A stretch of DNA of 64,000 nucleotides from Bifidobacterium sp. ESL0784 (GTDB lineage: Bacteria; Actinomycetota; Actinomycetes; Actinomycetales; Bifidobacteriaceae), in assembly GCF_029433295.1 (NCBI RefSeq), contig NZ_JAQTHV010000003.1, positions 434,001 through 498,000 on the forward strand, in the 5' to 3' direction. A model generated the notes under the pieces. It saw nothing but the letters and a program-made list of their open reading frames with translations. It was not told the DNA's origin and did not search any database. Within the stretch, counting starts at the first letter, position 1. Every line of letters begins with the position of its first letter. This document shows, one piece after another, positions 19,228-28,538 of the stretch. The position numbers and the translations under genes are program-made.

Positions 19228-20726
19228 CCGATAGCCAACTCCATGACCTGGGCGGCAAGCCGGGAATCGACATCCGCCTCCAGCGCCACACCGTCGGCCC
19301 GGTAATCCTCTTTGGTCACTTTGCCGTACTCACGAATGCGCGAAAGCAGTGACCCTGCCTCGTCGCTATACGGCAGCAGCGCCTCGACATGCACCTGTGG
19401 GACGGGCAACGCCTTTTCCACAGTCTCACGCAGGTCGTCCAAGCCCCTTTCGTCGGCCACAGAGACGATAAGTGCGTCAGGACGGATGTTGTGCAGACGA
19501 TCGAGCGTGCCCTGGTCGACCTGGTCGGCCTTGTTGAAGGCGAGAATGCGTGGGATGTCGGTTGCGCCGTCGATGCCGACGAGCACGTCGTTGACCGCTT
19601 CGATCTGGGCGAACGGGTCGGTGGTGGAGGCATCGACTACATGCAAGATGACATCGGCCTCGCCGATTTCCTCAAGCGTGGATTTGAACGCCTCGACCAG
19701 CTGGGTGGGCAGACGACGCACGAAACCGACCGTATCGACGTAGGCATAAAGACGTCCGTCGGCAGCTTTGGCGCGTCGGACGGCCGTATCGAGGGTTGCA
19801 AACAGCGCATTGCCGACCAGCTCACCGGAGTTCGTCAGACGGTTTACCAACGAGGACTTGCCGGCATTGGTATAGCCGACCACGGCAACCGTAGGCAGGC
19901 CATAGCGATGGCGGGAACCACGTTTGACCTCACGGGCCGGAGCCATGGCCCGAATCTGCTTCTTGAGGCGTGCGATGCGGGTGCGGATGACTCGACGGTC
20001 CATCTCGATCTGTGTCTCGCCCGGGCCGCGGGAACCGATGCCGCCGTTGACGCCGGCAGCCTGACCACCGGCCTGACGGGAAAGCGATCCGCCCCAACCA
20101 CGAAGACGCGGAAGCATGTATTCCAGCTGCGCCAGCTCCACTTGTGCCTTGCCTTCGCGACTGGTGGCATGAGCCGCGAAAATGTCAAGAATGACGGCCG
20201 TGCGATCGACCACTTTGACTTTGGTGGCGTCCTCAAGCGCACGACGCTGGCTCGGTGCCAGATCGCCGTCGACAATGATCGTATCGGCTTCGCATTGTGC
20301 GACGATACCGGCAATCTCCTTGGCCTTGCCCCGGCCGACGTAAGTGGCGGCGTCGGGCTTCAGACGATGCTGCAATACACCATCGCAGACCACAGCACCG
20401 GCCGTGTGAGCAAGCGCCGCCAGCTCTCGCAACGATTCCTCAGCCTGCTCGATGGTGGTGTCTACGTTCGACCACACCCCCACCAGCACGACGCGCTCAA
20501 GCCGGACCTTGCGGTATTCGACATCCGTCTCATCCTGCATCTCACCCAAGCCGGTGACATGCTTGAGCTCGTTGCGCGACTCGCGTTCGTTCCACTCCTC
20601 GACCCCGGGAGCGCGGCCATCGCTTTGCTCCTGCAGGATGTCGGACTTACGTCCCAGCACCTCGTTCTGCTCGCCACGTTCACCATGCTCAGCCTGAACG
20701 TCCTTACGCCCGTCGTTTGTTGCCAA
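19224..20726 (-). CDS. hflX: Ribosome-associated GTPase HflX
   Basis: HflX is a GTPase that splits stalled or hibernating ribosomes. The 500-residue protein has an acidic N-terminal leader (about 70 residues), the HflX domain (VCDGVLQHRLKPDAATYVGRGKA, VDGDLAPSQRRALEDAT), a coiled coil and GPGETQIEMDRR. The G domain shows GYTNAGKSSL (G1), DTVGFVRRLP (G3) and AFNKADQ (G4). Its stop codon overlaps that of the convergent LPXTG gene, leaving no room for a terminator between them. It is divergent from the small methyltransferase gene. Confidence 0.95.
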   Translation of the reverse strand: MATNDGRKDVQAEHGERGEQNEVLGRKSDILQEQSDGRAPGVEEWNERESRNELKHVTGLGEMQDETDVEYRKVRLERVVLVGVWSNVDTTIEQAEESLRELAALAHTAGAVVCDGVLQHRLKPDAATYVGRGKAKEIAGIVAQCEADTIIVDGDLAPSQRRALEDATKVKVVDRTAVILDIFAAHATSREGKAQVELAQLEYMLPRLRGWGGSLSRQAGGQAAGVNGGIGSRGPGETQIEMDRRVIRTRIARLKKQIRAMAPAREVKRGSRHRYGLPTVAVVGYTNAGKSSLVNRLTNSGELVGNALFATLDTAVRRAKAADGRLYAYVDTVGFVRRLPTQLVEAFKSTLEEIGEADVILHVVDASTTDPFAQIEAVNDVLVGIDGATDIPRILAFNKADQVDQGTLDRLHNIRPDALIVSVADERGLDDLRETVEKALPVPQVHVEALLPYSDEAGSLLSRIREYGKVTKEDYRADGVALEADVDSRLAAQVMELAIG

Positions 20727-20875
20727 TAAATCAACCTTTCGATAGTTGAAAATCCATCTTTATCCAAGCATATTCGGTGAGGTGAACGCGTTTCACTGTT
20801 CCGGTATGCCACTAATATTGGAAACCTATTATTGCGGCACAGCCGAAGGCCGAAAAAACAAAAATCTGACGGGGC

Positions 20876-21535
20876 ATGATGAGCGAAACAGCAGGAAAGC
20901 AACAGGAACGAACGGATGCCGAACACCAATCGGCAGAACAGTATTTTACGGCGGAACCGGCCTCGCGCGACGTGCGGCGGAACCTGCACGTTTCTTTGCG
21001 TGGGCATGACGTGGATGTCGAGGTTTCCAACGGGGTGTTTTCGGGGCATCGTCTGGATCTTGGGACTTCCGTGCTGCTACGGCATGCGCCGGAAGTGCCG
21101 GAAAACGGGACTTTTCTCGATATCGGCTGCGGTTGGGGACCGATCGCATTGGCACTTGGGCTGGAGTCTCCAAAGGCCGATATCTGGGCACTTGACATCA
21201 ACGAACGTGCGCTGGAACTGACGAAAACCAATGCAGAGAAATTGGGGCTAGCCAAGCGCATCCACACAGTAAAGGCCTCGGATATGCCGGCTGACCTCAC
21301 CTTTGACCTCATCTGGTCGAACCCACCGATTCGCGTGGGCAAGGACGAACTGCATACGTTACTTATGGCTTGGCTTCCGCGGCTTACGGCCGGCGGATAC
21401 GCCTATCTTGTCGTGCAGAAAAACCTCGGCAGCGATTCGCTGATCAGGTGGCTTTCGGCCGAGCTCGGCGACGATTATCAGGTATCGAAATATGCGAGTT
21501 CCAAAGGCTACCGTGTCATCGAAGTAAAGCACTGA
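20876..21535 (+). CDS. Class I SAM methyltransferase, RsmC/small-MTase type
   Basis: The 219-residue protein has the SAM site FLDIGCGWGPIALALG, the acidic residue after strand 2 (IWALDINERAL) and the substrate motif LIWSNPPIRVGKDELHTLL, where NPP is typical of N2-guanine or N6-adenine methylation. It matches the C-terminal half of RsmC, which methylates G1207 of 16S rRNA, and lacks the N-terminal RsmC domain, as is common in Actinobacteria. Two successive ATGs (20876, 20879) could be the start. Target assignment is by similarity. Confidence 0.85.
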   Translation: MMSETAGKQQERTDAEHQSAEQYFTAEPASRDVRRNLHVSLRGHDVDVEVSNGVFSGHRLDLGTSVLLRHAPEVPENGTFLDIGCGWGPIALALGLESPKADIWALDINERALELTKTNAEKLGLAKRIHTVKASDMPADLTFDLIWSNPPIRVGKDELHTLLMAWLPRLTAGGYAYLVVQKNLGSDSLIRWLSAELGDDYQVSKYASSKGYRVIEVKH

Positions 21536-21636
21536 CAAACCCGCACATCCAAAAGGCACTTTGGAAACGATTGGTACGATGCTGCTCGCCTGTTTTTCAA
21601 TGTCCCCGTTTGGATGTGCGTACAATAGAGAAACAC

Positions 21637-24600
21637 ATGAAATACCATTATCCTTCAGACTTGCCGGTTAGCGCCGCGCGCGACGAGATCCAGCGCGCGG
21701 TGCGGGATTCGCAGGTCGTCATTGTCTCCGGACAGACCGGATCGGGCAAGACCACCCAGATTCCGAAAATGCTTCTGGAGATGGGCCGTGGCACCCACGG
21801 CCATCAGATCGTACACACCCAGCCGCGCCGTTTGGCCGCACGTACCGTAGCCGAACGCATCTGTGACGAAATGGGTGTGAAGCTCGGCGAGGAAATCGGC
21901 TATCAGGTCCGCTTCACCGACAAAAGCTCACCCAAAACACGTCTGCGCATCGTCACTGACGGCATTCTTTTGGCTCAGATTCAGCACGATCCGCGGCTTT
22001 CGCGTTACGACACCATCATCATCGACGAGGCGCACGAACGTAGCCTCAACATCGACTTCCTGCTCGGCTACCTGACCGCGTTGCTGCCGAAGCGCCGCGA
22101 TCTGAAGCTCATCATCACTTCGGCCACCATAGACTCGGTGAAATTCAAAGAGCATTTCGAGGACGCGCTGCACACGAAAGTGCCCGTCATCGAAGTCTCC
22201 GGACGCACCTACCCCGTGCAAATCGTCTACGAGCCACTGGGCGGCATGCCCGCGCTGATGCGGCATGTGCCGGGATTTGCCGATGGGTCGCTACCCAATG
22301 AAAACGGCGAGATTCCGGGAGCCGACAGCCGCAATGGTTCCGGCAACAGCTTCAGCAACACCGGCAGCGAAGATATGCCCCGAGCCGTGGCACGAGCTTG
22401 TGCCGAGCTGGTCATCCATTCCTCGCACGACCGCGGGCCGCGCGATATCCTGGTCTTTGCTTCCGGCGAGCGCGACATCCACGAATACGAAGATGCCATC
22501 CGCCACCATTTCGGCCCCCGTGCCGCCGATATGCGTCGCCCGGACGCACTGGAAATCGTACCACTCTACGCCCGCCTGTCTTCCAAGGAACAGCACCGCG
22601 TCTTCGAGCACCATACACACCAGCGCATCGTCATCGCCACCAACGTGGCCGAGACCTCGCTGACCGTACCCGGCATCCGTTACGTGGTCGACCCCGGCGA
22701 AGCGCGTATCTCGCGATATTCCAAATCCGCCAAGGTGCAGCGTCTGCCGATTGAGGCCATCAGCCAGGCCAGCGCCGACCAGCGAAGCGGCCGATGCGGA
22801 CGTATCGCCGACGGCATCGCCATCCGCCTTTACTCCAAGGACGACTACGAATCCCGCCCACGCTTCACCGAGCCGGAGATCCTGCGCACTTCGCTTGGGG
22901 CTGTTGTACTACATATGCTGTCGGTGGGCGTTGCGCGCACGGCCGACGACGTAACGCATTTCGGCTTCATCGATCCGCCGGACACCCGTTCCGTCTCCGA
23001 CGGCTTCAACGAATTGACCGAGCTCAAGGCCATCGCGCGCAAGCACGGCGAGGTGCGCCTGACCCACACCGGCCGTCAACTTTCGCGCATCCCCATCGAT
23101 ATCAGGCTGGGCCGTATGATCCTCGAGGCCGCGCAAAAAGCCACGCCCAACACGCTCGCCGCAGTGCTGGTCATCGTCGCCTTCCTCAGCCTGCAGGACC
23201 CGCGTGAACGGCCCGACGAAATCCGTGCTGAAGCCGACCGCGTTCACAACCGCTACGCCGACGAGACCAGCGATTTTCTGACCGCGCTCAATATATGGGA
23301 CCATATTTTCGGCCCTAACGAAGGCAACGACGGCAACCACACCGGCAACGCCAAGCTGCGCAAAATCTGCAAGTCCGAATACTTCAACTTCATTCGCCTG
23401 CGCCAATGGCGCGACCTCGTCTCCCAGCTGCGGCAGATGTGCCGGCAGATGCATTTCAAGGTGGGCAAGCCCGCCCCTATTTCGCGTCCGGCACCGGAAA
23501 TCCTCATGTTGCCGATCAATCAGCAGGCGGCTCATGCCTTGTGCTGCTCGTGGGATTCGCAGGGCATCCACTCCTCCATGCTCGCCGGTCTGCTCTCGAT
23601 GATGGGCATGCAGGTGGTGCGCGAGCCCAAAGCCTCGGACTTCTCCGGCCTCAAGGGTGCAGCAAAAGCCCGAGCCATGAAACGTGCGGCCAAGCAATCA
23701 AAGAACGAGTACCAAGGTGCGCGCGGCACACGGTTCGCGCTCTTCCCTGCCTCGTCGGTGGCCAAGTCCACCCCGCCGTGGGTAATGGCGACCGACCTGA
23801 CCGAAACTTCACGCCTGTGGGCGCGCTATTCCGCTGCCATCGATCCGGCGTGGGCCGAACCATTGGCAGGAAGCCTCACCCGCGTCACCTACGCCGAGCC
23901 CCATTGGTCGGGCTCGCGCGGCAGCGCCATCGCCAGTTCGAAGGTGCTGCTCTACGGCCTGCCCATCGTCCAGGACCGGCCGGTGCAATGGGGTCGTATC
24001 AATCCTCCCGAAGCCCGTGACTTTCTGATTCGTCAAGGATTGGTCGAAGGCGATATCCAGCAGCGTTTCTCCTATGACGATTTCGTCGAGGCCAACCGAG
24101 ACATTCTTCAGGACGCGGTGGACGACACCAACCGCACCCGCCAAATTTCCGATAGCGTCAGTGACGAAGATCTGTTCGACTTCTACAACGCCGTCATTCC
24201 GGCTGACGTGACCAGCGTCGCCGACCTCGGCAAATGGGTCAAGTCCATCCACCAGACGCAGCCACACCTGCTCGACTTCGACCCGGACAAGGTCGAGCGC
24301 CTGCAATCGCACGAATCCGTGGACTTGCGCGATTACCCCGACCAATGGCACACGCTCGGAACCGACGGTACCCCTATCGACCTGCGCTTGAGTTATATCT
24401 ACAACCCCAGCGACCCCGCCGACGGCGTAACCGTGCATATCCCCATCAAGGCCCTGTCCCGCCTGACTCCCGAGCAGTTCACTTGGAACGTGCCGGGACT
24501 TCTGGACGAGCTTATTCTGGGCTATATCAAGTCGCTGCCGAAGTCGCTGCGCGTCCAGTTCGTACCCGCGCCCGACACGGCCCGCAGCATCCGCGCCGCT

Positions 24601-25968
24601 ATTGACGAGCGCTACCCCGACCTTCCCGGATCGGGTTCTGAGGGCAAGCCAAGCTTACCGCCAATAGACGATGCGACCGGCACCACACGTTGGCCCGACT
24701 TCGCTCACGCCTTCACTTATGCCGCCATCACCAGCGTCAACGCGACCATCCACCCCGAAGACTTCAACAACGACCAGCTCGACAAGCTTTCACCGTATCT
24801 GCGCGTCGCGTTCAGCGTCGAGGAACCATTGCCACCGGCACCCAGTAAGGACCGGCGCAGCAACAAACGAAACAGCAAAGGCGACCGCAACCACGTTGAT
24901 GCCGCCGATGCCAGCAACTCAGCGATTCCCTACAATAAGTACGCAAACAGTTCCGCTTCGAATTCCCGAAAGAACAACGCCAACGCCCAATCAGGACAGA
25001 ATAATCCGGACAATACCGCCAATACTCCGACGATCATCGATGACGCAACATTCCGGGCCCAGCGGCACGGCAAGGCACAACGTTATCGGGTGCTCGGCAC
25101 GGGCAAATCGCTTGTCGAGCTGCAACGTAAGTTCGCCCGTCAAGCTCAGGCCAGCGCTCGGAAAACCGTGGAGCGACAGGCTAGCAAGGCCAAGTCGCAG
25201 GGCAAGGTGGTCGCACAGGCGAACCTTCTGAACAAAGCCGGTGCCACCACGGTTTCGCGAGCCGAAATGCTCTGGCAAGCGGCATACGAAAAGCTGAAAC
25301 TGCCCGAAGACCGCATTTCCTCACGCTGGCTTGGCAACGAGGCGCTGATGCTAGCCAGCGCGCCCTACAAGTCCACGAAACTCTTGGTCGATGACCTTGA
25401 GCTAGCGGCCGTCAAACGTCTGCTTCCCCATATCGACAAGCTTGCCGATGACAACGCTCTGGCTGAGGCCGTAAGCGGGGTGACGCAGACTTTCGAAGAC
25501 ACGGTCTACGCCGTGGCTCATGACGTCATCGCCATTCTCAAACGCTATGCGGCCGTCGATTCGGCGGTGGGCGGCAAAGCCGACCTCACCATGCTGGCCG
25601 TGCTGCAATCGGTCCGCGAGCATATCGCCACGCTCGTCTACCCAGTTTTCGTGGGTTCGACCCCGCCACAAGCGCTGCCGAACATCGAACGCTACCTGCA
25701 CGCCGACCTGATGCGCTTGGAAAAGGCCAAAACCGACAAGAACCGTGACGTCCGTTGGGCATGGGAGGCCGATGAGGCCAAGGACTTGGTGACGAGAGCC
25801 GAAGAAAAACTGAAAGCCGAACCCGCCGGTCCCCGACGCGAGCAATTCGGCAAGCAGGTGGAGCAGGCCCGCTGGATGCTCGAGGAATTCTACGTCTCCC
25901 TGTGGGCGCAGGAACTGGGCACGAAGTCCCCCGCCAGTCTCAAACGCATCCGCAAGCTGTTGGACTAA
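21637..25968 (+). CDS. hrpA: ATP-dependent RNA helicase HrpA (DEAH family)
   Basis: A 1443-residue DEAH-box helicase. The motor has Walker A VSGQTGSGKTTQIPKM, motif II IIDEAHERSLNIDF, motif III TSATID and motif VI SADQRSGRCGRI. Helicase-associated and OB-fold domains and the long HrpA-specific C-terminal region (DUF3418-like, from about residue 830) follow. HrpA in other bacteria resolves stalled ribosomes. Two low-complexity insertions stand out: at about residues 225-250 (Asn/Ser/Gly-rich) and at about 1065-1130 (Asn/Ser/Arg/Lys-rich). ATG 21637 is used; a -10-like TACAAT (21621-21626) lies just before it and no strong ribosome binding site is seen, so the leader may be very short. The frame is open further upstream through the methyltransferase gene. 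Confidence 0.93.
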   Translation: MKYHYPSDLPVSAARDEIQRAVRDSQVVIVSGQTGSGKTTQIPKMLLEMGRGTHGHQIVHTQPRRLAARTVAERICDEMGVKLGEEIGYQVRFTDKSSPKTRLRIVTDGILLAQIQHDPRLSRYDTIIIDEAHERSLNIDFLLGYLTALLPKRRDLKLIITSATIDSVKFKEHFEDALHTKVPVIEVSGRTYPVQIVYEPLGGMPALMRHVPGFADGSLPNENGEIPGADSRNGSGNSFSNTGSEDMPRAVARACAELVIHSSHDRGPRDILVFASGERDIHEYEDAIRHHFGPRAADMRRPDALEIVPLYARLSSKEQHRVFEHHTHQRIVIATNVAETSLTVPGIRYVVDPGEARISRYSKSAKVQRLPIEAISQASADQRSGRCGRIADGIAIRLYSKDDYESRPRFTEPEILRTSLGAVVLHMLSVGVARTADDVTHFGFIDPPDTRSVSDGFNELTELKAIARKHGEVRLTHTGRQLSRIPIDIRLGRMILEAAQKATPNTLAAVLVIVAFLSLQDPRERPDEIRAEADRVHNRYADETSDFLTALNIWDHIFGPNEGNDGNHTGNAKLRKICKSEYFNFIRLRQWRDLVSQLRQMCRQMHFKVGKPAPISRPAPEILMLPINQQAAHALCCSWDSQGIHSSMLAGLLSMMGMQVVREPKASDFSGLKGAAKARAMKRAAKQSKNEYQGARGTRFALFPASSVAKSTPPWVMATDLTETSRLWARYSAAIDPAWAEPLAGSLTRVTYAEPHWSGSRGSAIASSKVLLYGLPIVQDRPVQWGRINPPEARDFLIRQGLVEGDIQQRFSYDDFVEANRDILQDAVDDTNRTRQISDSVSDEDLFDFYNAVIPADVTSVADLGKWVKSIHQTQPHLLDFDPDKVERLQSHESVDLRDYPDQWHTLGTDGTPIDLRLSYIYNPSDPADGVTVHIPIKALSRLTPEQFTWNVPGLLDELILGYIKSLPKSLRVQFVPAPDTARSIRAAIDERYPDLPGSGSEGKPSLPPIDDATGTTRWPDFAHAFTYAAITSVNATIHPEDFNNDQLDKLSPYLRVAFSVEEPLPPAPSKDRRSNKRNSKGDRNHVDAADASNSAIPYNKYANSSASNSRKNNANAQSGQNNPDNTANTPTIIDDATFRAQRHGKAQRYRVLGTGKSLVELQRKFARQAQASARKTVERQASKAKSQGKVVAQANLLNKAGATTVSRAEMLWQAAYEKLKLPEDRISSRWLGNEALMLASAPYKSTKLLVDDLELAAVKRLLPHIDKLADDNALAEAVSGVTQTFEDTVYAVAHDVIAILKRYAAVDSAVGGKADLTMLAVLQSVREHIATLVYPVFVGSTPPQALPNIERYLHADLMRLEKAKTDKNRDVRWAWEADEAKDLVTRAEEKLKAEPAGPRREQFGKQVEQARWMLEEFYVSLWAQELGTKSPASLKRIRKLLD

Positions 25969-26191
25969 TCGCCTATAATCATCGTTGCTTGAACGGTGTT
26001 TACTGCCATCTGTCCGTCTTACTGGCCAGATAAATCGCCGGAGTCCAAGACTGTAAACGATTACCCTGATTGATTCGTTTCGTTCGGCCATTATGACTCC
26101 CTAGACGGCAGATAGCATTGCATGATGACAATTTCCGCAACCCGACTTTTCTGTAGGAAAACTTTCAGGGGCGAACGGTAGCATTGGCCAA

Positions 26192-27106
26192 GTGACCTCA
26201 TCTTCCAAGTCCCGCAAACGTTCCCACTCCCCTGCCAAATTCATCGCGACCTGCAAACGCAAGTGGCGCAAGGCCGGCGTACCCGCAAAAGTAGGTGTGG
26301 TTCTCGGTGGTATCGTCGCAGTGATCTGCGTAATGGCACTGGTGATGGGGCTCATTCGTATGGTCCAGTGGCATATCGAAGTCACAGACGCGCAGAAACG
26401 GCAGGAAGAGCTGGTCCAGAAATATGATTTCGACCCTGGCAATATCATCTCCGACGCGCAGTTCTTCAACGCCGACGCCATGAGCCAGGCCGAAGTACAA
26501 GCCTTCATCATCAAGCACGGCCCAAACTGCACCTCAACCAACTGCCTGCCCGTCAAGACCTTCGATACCACCGACATTGCCGCCAACAGCCTTTGCAAAG
26601 CCTACGAAGGCGCAAAAGGCGAATCTGCGAGCGCCATCATCTACAAATCCTCGCAGGCTTGCGGCGTCAGCGAAAAAGTACTGCTTACTGTAATGCAAAA
26701 GGAACAGCATCTCATCGGCTCGGCCAATCCCACCGACTTCCAGTACAAAGCCGCCATGGGCCTGAGCTGCCCGGACGATGCCGACTGCGACCCGCAATAT
26801 GCCGGCTTCTTCAATCAGGTCTACGGCTCGGCGAAACGGTTCAGGTACTATCAAGCCCACGAAAGCAAATACGGCTACCACGTCGGAACGCTCAACTACG
26901 TTCAGTATCATCCGAACAAAAGCTGCGGCGGCACCCAGGTCTACATCCGCAACCAGGCCACGGCGCTCCTCTACGTCTACACGCCCTACCAACCCAACAC
27001 CGCGTCACTGAAAGCGGGCTTCAACGAGGGAGACTCTTGCTCCAGCTACGGCAACCGCAACTTCGCTCTGATCTACAACAACTGGTTCGGCGACCCGCGC
27101 AAGTAG
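26192..27106 (+). CDS. Membrane-anchored extracellular protein, lysozyme-like fold suspected
   Basis: A 304-residue protein with a very basic cytoplasmic leader, one membrane segment at about residues 35-60 (VGVVLGGIVAVICVMALVMG) and a Cys-containing extracellular domain. That domain starts NIISDAQFFNADAMSQAEVQAF and contains CGVSEKVLLTVMQKEQHLI, which resembles the helix carrying the catalytic Glu of transglycosylase-like folds. It then has many aromatic residues (GYHVGTLNYVQYHPN). Paired cysteines (CTSTNC, CPDDADC) suggest disulfides. Similar proteins are widespread in bifidobacteria, but I cannot name an activity. The GTG start has no clear ribosome binding site. Confidence 0.7.
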   Translation: MTSSSKSRKRSHSPAKFIATCKRKWRKAGVPAKVGVVLGGIVAVICVMALVMGLIRMVQWHIEVTDAQKRQEELVQKYDFDPGNIISDAQFFNADAMSQAEVQAFIIKHGPNCTSTNCLPVKTFDTTDIAANSLCKAYEGAKGESASAIIYKSSQACGVSEKVLLTVMQKEQHLIGSANPTDFQYKAAMGLSCPDDADCDPQYAGFFNQVYGSAKRFRYYQAHESKYGYHVGTLNYVQYHPNKSCGGTQVYIRNQATALLYVYTPYQPNTASLKAGFNEGDSCSSYGNRNFALIYNNWFGDPRK

Positions 27107-27125
27107 CGGCGACGCAACCGTAAAA

Positions 27126-28376
27126 CTACTTGATATAGCGGCGCAGCAAACAGGTCACGACGACGGCTAATGCACCGAAAACGGCGGCGAACGGGCCGAG
27201 CCAAGTCAGGCCGAGCGCACCGTTGACCAAACCGCCGACAGCCGAACCCAGGGCGATGCCGATGTTGAATGACATCGAATTGAGCGACGAGGCCAGGTTG
27301 AGGCAGCCGGGGTGCGAGGATTCCGCAACGTCCATGTAGAGCACCTGCGAGGCCGAGTTCTGCAGGTACATCAGCATGCCAAGCGCGATGAGCAACGGCA
27401 CGCCGAGCCACGGCAGGAAATGGACGAGAGGTAGGGCGCAGAGGCACACAGTCTGGGCGACGTAAATGGGCCGGATGCGTGCCAACGGTTCAACGCCTTT
27501 GCCCCTGTTCGCCAGTTTGCCTCCGTAAAGGTTGCTCCAAAGGCAGGCGAGGCCGAAAACGACCAAACCGACACTAAGATATTGTTTCGGCAGATGAATT
27601 TCGTCACGCATAATGGGCGTCAGATAAGTATAGAAGACGTAGCTGGCCGCAGCCCCGCATAGGACTGCGGCGACACCCAGATCGATACGCGGGTCGAAGA
27701 AAAGCTTGAATTGGGCGATGAAGCCGATATGCTGCATCTGGCCGCTACGCGGCAACACGATAATCATCAGGATCATGAGTACGACGCTCAAAGCGACAAT
27801 CAGCCAGAATGTCCAACGCCAGCCACACACGCCCGCAAGCCACGTACCCACAGGAACGCCCGCAACGGAGGCAAGTGAGAAGCCGGAAAATACCCAAGCG
27901 ATGAATTTCGTGCGGTGCTCCGGATCGGTGACCTCGCCGGAATAGGTCATCGACATCGCAACCAACGTGCCGGAAACCAGCGCGATGACCATGCGGGCCA
28001 CCACCAGAAACGCGAAATTCGTAGCCACCGCGCATAAGACATTGCCCAGGATAAAAACGACGATAAGCGCCATATGGGTTGGGAAACGCGGGAAACGGCC
28101 GCTCAGAGCGGATCCGATTGGGGTGGCCGGGGCATAGACGAAGGCGAAAATCGAGACCAGATTGCCGACTGCGACCTCGGAAACGGAAAGCCCGCGTGCG
28201 ATGTCGGGCAGAATGCCGACCACGATGAATTCACTCATCCCCAGCATGAAGCTCATGGCCACCAGCGTGAAGACAGGCAGGTTCCAAAAGCGGCGGCCGG
28301 CAGGTTGAGCCATCTTATCGTGCCCCGCATCGGCTTTCGCCTCGCCGGCATTGCCCTGCACTAATCCCTTTGCCAT
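27126..28376 (-). CDS. MFS transporter, DHA1/AraJ-type efflux protein
   Basis: A 416-residue major facilitator with 12 predicted membrane segments. Segment 1 contains MSEFIVVGILPDIARGLSVSE, typical of the AraJ/SotB/YdhP sugar- and drug-efflux branch. The RFPRFP loop after segment 2 stands where the usual GxLaDRxGRR motif lies. A hydrophilic N-terminal leader of about 30 residues precedes it. The substrate cannot be told. It is convergent with the preceding membrane-anchored protein gene, with a 19-bp gap, and lies downstream of glnA. Confidence 0.85.
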   Translation of the reverse strand: MAKGLVQGNAGEAKADAGHDKMAQPAGRRFWNLPVFTLVAMSFMLGMSEFIVVGILPDIARGLSVSEVAVGNLVSIFAFVYAPATPIGSALSGRFPRFPTHMALIVVFILGNVLCAVATNFAFLVVARMVIALVSGTLVAMSMTYSGEVTDPEHRTKFIAWVFSGFSLASVAGVPVGTWLAGVCGWRWTFWLIVALSVVLMILMIIVLPRSGQMQHIGFIAQFKLFFDPRIDLGVAAVLCGAAASYVFYTYLTPIMRDEIHLPKQYLSVGLVVFGLACLWSNLYGGKLANRGKGVEPLARIRPIYVAQTVCLCALPLVHFLPWLGVPLLIALGMLMYLQNSASQVLYMDVAESSHPGCLNLASSLNSMSFNIGIALGSAVGGLVNGALGLTWLGPFAAVFGALAVVVTCLLRRYIK

Positions 28377-28506
28377 CTTCTTCTCGCCCCGCCAAACTGC
28401 CTAAAACTTGAATACCCTCCATCAAATTTTACGGATGAGGCATGCCAAAACCGGCTCGAACTCGCGCGAATAAAACGAAACCGCCATAAATAGCCACTGA
28501 ACGAAA

Positions 28507-28529
28507 CCCAGCGAGACACAGCAGCTGGG
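28507..28529 (-). terminator. Possible glnA terminator
   Basis: A short stem, GCTGGG (28529-28524 region) with CCCAGC (28512-28507), lies 10 bp past the glnA stop and is followed on the minus strand by TTTCGTT. The six-base stem makes this a weak call. Confidence 0.35.
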
Positions 28530-28538
28530 CATACCCTT

